Assembly: GCF_027587205.1 (NCBI RefSeq)
Contig: NZ_JAPDOD010000103.1
Location: forward strand, 1-9,403
Direction of reading: 5' to 3'
DNA: 9,403 nucleotides
Source of the DNA: Solirubrobacter ginsenosidimutans
Lineage (GTDB): Bacteria > Actinomycetota > Thermoleophilia > Solirubrobacterales > Solirubrobacteraceae
Shown one piece after another: positions 7,996 to 9,403 of the stretch (its first letter is position 1; every line of letters begins with the position of its first letter). The position numbers and the translations under genes were made by a program. The notes beneath the pieces were generated by a model. The model saw only the letters and a list, made by a program, of their open reading frames with translations, was not told where the DNA came from and did no database searches.

Positions 7996-9403
7996 ATGGC
8001 CGTACTGGCACAGACCGAAGAGCGGCCCTGGCTCGACGAGCTCAACGACGAGCAGCGGGCGGCGGCGACGCATTCCGGCGGTCCGCTGCTGATCCTGGCG
8101 GGTGCGGGAACGGGCAAGACGACGACGCTGTGCGCACGCGTGGCGTGGCTGGTCTCGTCGGGCGTGCCGTCGGAGCGGATCCTGCTGCTGACGTTCACGC
8201 GGCGGGCGTCGCGGGAGATGCTGCAGCGGGCGCGGGGACTCGTGCCCGCGTCGTCGCGCGTGCTGGGCGGCACCTTTCACTCGGTCGCGCATCGTTTGGT
8301 GCGCCGGCACGCGGCGGCTTTGGGCCTGCCGGGCGGGTTCGGGGTGCTCGACGCGGGTGACGCGGCCGACGTGCTGGACCTGCTGCGCGAGGAGCACGGG
8401 CACGCGAAGTCCCGCACGCGGTTCCCCAAGAAGGGCACGCTGCTGGACATCTATTCGCGCACCGTCAACGCGCAGGAGCCGCTGTCGGGCGTGATCGAAG
8501 GGTCGTTCCCGTGGGTGTCCGAGCACCGCGAGGCGATCTCGGAGCTGTTTCGCGCGTACACGGCGCGCAAGCGCGAGCTCGGGGTCTGCGACCTCGACGA
8601 TCTGCTGCTGTTCTGGCGCGCGCTGGCCGCCGACGAGGTGATCGGGCCCCGCTTGGCCTCGTCGTTCGATCACGTGCTGATCGACGAGTACCAGGACGTC
8701 AACGGCCTGCAGGTGGACCTCGCCCGGTCGCTCGCGTCGTTCGGTCCGACGGTGACGGCGGTGGGCGACGACTTCCAGGCGATCTACGGCTTCCGCTCCG
8801 CCTCGGCCGCGCACATCCTCGACTTCCCCGAGCATTTTCCGGGCACGCGGGTGGTGACGCTGGAGCGCAACTACCGCTCGACGCAGCCCGTCCTGGACGC
8901 CGCGAACGCCGTGGCCGCCCAGGCGACCCGCGCGTTCCCGAAACGTCTGCAGGCGGACCGCGACGGCGGCGTACGACCTCGCGTGGTCCACGTCCGCGAC
9001 GAAGCGGCGCAGGCGGAAGAGGTCTGCGACCGCATCCTCGAAGCCCGCGAGCAGGGCATGGAGCTGCGCGCCCAGGCCGTCCTCGCGCGCACCTCGCACG
9101 ACTCCGACCTGCTCGAGCTCGAGCTCACCCGCCGCCGCGTCCCGTTCCACAAATACGGCGGGCTCCGGTACCTGGAGGCCGCGCACGTCAAGGACTTCGT
9201 GGCGACCCTGCGCCTGGTCGACAACGGCGCCGACGACGTCGCGTGGTTCCGTGTATTGCAGCTCGTCGAGGGCCTCGGCCCGGTGAGCGCGCGGCGGGCG
9301 ATCGCGGCGATGGCGGCGGGCGGCGATCTCGCGGGCGTGGGCGGCGGGGCGGCGGATCGGGGCGGTGAGGCCGCGGGCGCGGGCGGCGCGGGCGTGGGCG
9401 GCG
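7996..9403 (+). CDS. UvrD/Rep-like superfamily 1A DNA helicase (3' end missing)
   Basis: This is an ATP-driven 3'-5' DNA translocase of the type used in repair or replication restart. The 469 visible codons cover the N-terminal ATPase core and part of the second core domain. Motifs in order: Q motif LNDEQRAA (Gln20), Walker A GAGTGKTT (36-43), motif Ia LTFTRRASREM (65-75), GTFHSVAHRL (from 92), Walker B DEYQD (230-234), motif III VGDDFQAIYGFR (256-267), and motif IV LERNYRST (289-296). HVKDFVATLRLVDNG follows, then EGLGPVSARRAI (about 425-436), resembling the helix-hairpin-helix of UvrD proteins. Gly/Ala-rich sequence then runs to the window end. ATG at 7996 is the only sensible start. Motifs V and VI are not reached, so helicase activity is inferred from the family. 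It could be a UvrD, PcrA or UvrD2-type protein; the missing C-terminus would decide. Confidence 0.95.
   Translation, partial: MAVLAQTEERPWLDELNDEQRAAATHSGGPLLILAGAGTGKTTTLCARVAWLVSSGVPSERILLLTFTRRASREMLQRARGLVPASSRVLGGTFHSVAHRLVRRHAAALGLPGGFGVLDAGDAADVLDLLREEHGHAKSRTRFPKKGTLLDIYSRTVNAQEPLSGVIEGSFPWVSEHREAISELFRAYTARKRELGVCDLDDLLLFWRALAADEVIGPRLASSFDHVLIDEYQDVNGLQVDLARSLASFGPTVTAVGDDFQAIYGFRSASAAHILDFPEHFPGTRVVTLERNYRSTQPVLDAANAVAAQATRAFPKRLQADRDGGVRPRVVHVRDEAAQAEEVCDRILEAREQGMELRAQAVLARTSHDSDLLELELTRRRVPFHKYGGLRYLEAAHVKDFVATLRLVDNGADDVAWFRVLQLVEGLGPVSARRAIAAMAAGGDLAGVGGGAADRGGEAAGAGGAGVGG

Noticed and set aside
7902..8273. N-terminal extension of the TetR regulator back to 8273
   Set aside because: It is antisense to the helicase N-terminus, and the TetR domain already begins properly at 7901.
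7912..9186. 424-codon minus-strand frame opposite the helicase
   Set aside because: The plus strand carries all expected helicase motifs; the minus frame is an Arg-rich shadow.

Overview
The window is very GC-rich, gene-dense actinobacterial-type DNA. I infer a member of the Thermoleophilia (Solirubrobacter/Conexibacter-like). The reasons are the base composition, a tig-clpP-clpX order with a single E. coli-like ClpP, a chemotaxis receptor implying motility, and a secreted choice-of-anchor-A / Pro-Thr linker / DUF11 protein. This placement is inference; no rRNA or marker search was possible.

Left part, minus strand (positions 5222 down to 1): five genes read in one direction and may form one transcription unit. 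In order of transcription they are trigger factor (tig, 5222-3897), the ClpP peptidase (3758-3174), the ClpX unfoldase (3168-1900), a large secreted surface-type protein (1838-180), and the first 59 codons of another secreted protein (179 to beyond base 1). The gaps are 138, 5, 61 and 0 bp. The first three genes form the classic protein-quality-control set: co-translational folding plus ATP-driven degradation. The last two carry signal peptides and have no obvious link to that job, so the tail of the operon is its unusual part.

Middle, plus strand: after a divergent intergenic region (5223-5445) comes a complete methyl-accepting chemotaxis receptor (5446-7281) with two membrane segments, HAMP and a signalling hairpin. 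It stands alone, with no che genes nearby. Its stop codon overlaps the stop of a convergent TetR-family regulator (7901-7278, minus).

Right part: a 94-bp divergent promoter region (7902-7995) separates the TetR gene from a UvrD/Rep-like superfamily 1 helicase (7996 to beyond 9403, plus). The helicase is cut by the window end inside a Gly/Ala low-complexity stretch.

Two genes, the partial secreted protein at the left edge and the helicase at the right edge, run off the window. I saw no tRNA, rRNA, CRISPR array, insertion sequence or prophage gene. Nothing here is clearly a new system. The most promising lead is the coupled secreted pair at the left edge, where the downstream gene could encode a processing or anchoring partner of the surface protein.
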